From JAGWFU01 sp035534575 (GTDB lineage: Archaea > Micrarchaeota > Micrarchaeia > Micrarchaeales > Micrarchaeaceae), in assembly GCA_035534575.1 (NCBI GenBank), contig DATLRT010000007.1:1-29721 (forward strand): 29,721 nt of DNA. Reading direction: 5' to 3'. The notes below the pieces were generated by a model. The model was not told where the DNA came from. It searched no databases and worked only from the letters and a program-made list of their open reading frames with translations. Made by a program: the position numbers and the translations under genes. Each line of letters begins with the position of its first letter. Positions within the stretch are counted from its first letter, which is position 1. Positions 29,605-29,721 of this stretch are shown in pieces.

Positions 29605-29721
29605 ATGGCTGAGATTTGCCCCAGATGCGGATTACCCACTGAGATTTGCGTATGCAACGTCCTCGAGCGTGAGACCGAGACCAAGATAAGGGTCTTCACC
29701 AAGAAGGCGAAGTTCAACAAG
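29605..29721 (+). CDS. sui1: Translation initiation factor aIF1 (SUI1), 5' part only
   Basis: The first 39 codons run off the window end. The sequence begins MAEICPRCGLPTEICVCNVL, the N-terminal zinc-binding knuckle (CxxC-x6-CxC) of archaeal SUI1, followed by ERETETKIRVFTKKAKF, the start of the SUI1 fold. The factor acts in start-codon selection on the small subunit. The ATG immediately follows the rpl29 stop. Confidence 0.88.
   Translation, partial: MAEICPRCGLPTEICVCNVLERETETKIRVFTKKAKFNK

Overview
The window is archaeal chromosome. The evidence is an S19e/PDCD5/L39e/L31e/eIF6/prefoldin-alpha/FtsY cluster, a NOP5 protein, topoisomerase VI subunit A, membrane-anchored LonB, archaeal-type GlyRS, a translin, ADP-forming acyl-CoA synthetase and an L29-SUI1 pair at the right end. 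Many genes have an archaeal TATA element about 24-28 bases before the start codon, so many transcripts look leaderless or short-leadered. The core is moderately GC-rich, with many AGG/AGA and ATA codons and tightly packed genes. No single gene fixes the lineage. A small-genome DPANN (for example Micrarchaeota-like) or a deep euryarchaeal source is plausible, but that is inference.

Layout. 0.1-4.4 kb (+): a tail-anchored winged-helix protein, the beta and alpha subunits of ADP-forming acyl-CoA synthetase, a class III aminotransferase and a membrane zinc-ribbon protein, read as one run. 4.5-4.8 kb (+): a small orphan gene. 4.8-8.9 kb (-): a helical-repeat protein, GlyRS, an OGG1-like DNA glycosylase and translin, the last three joined by ATGA overlaps. 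9.0-10.0 kb (+): NOP5. 10.0-10.8 kb (-): two unknown genes. 10.9-15.7 kb (+): the ribosome/translation/SRP cluster, with a DUF6159-like membrane protein where ribosomal protein LX (L18a/L20a) usually sits. 15.7-16.6 kb (+): HicB-HicA and a winged-helix protein. 16.7-18.0 kb (+): a type IV pilus/archaellum-type secretion ATPase. 18.0-23.4 kb (-): a tiny cysteine-rich protein, Top6A, a VapBC pair, an unknown small gene and LonB with a 382-residue intein in its Walker A motif.

23.4-29.3 kb is a clearly AT-rich accessory island between lonB and rpl29. Its left arm (+) has a ParB/Srx-fold protein overlapped by a gene with an Rx4H motif typical of HEPN RNases, then an unknown protein. Its right arm (-) is a compact operon of three small winged-helix/coiled-coil proteins, a winged-helix plus PLD-like protein and a Dam-family adenine methyltransferase. 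The arms converge with a 17-bp overlap. I read it as a defence or conflict island with two candidate undescribed modules.

Right edge: rpl29 and the first 39 codons of SUI1 (aIF1). S3 and L22, which normally precede L29, are absent, so the ribosomal superoperon is broken or starts anew here. I saw no tRNA, rRNA, CRISPR array, insertion sequence or replication origin.
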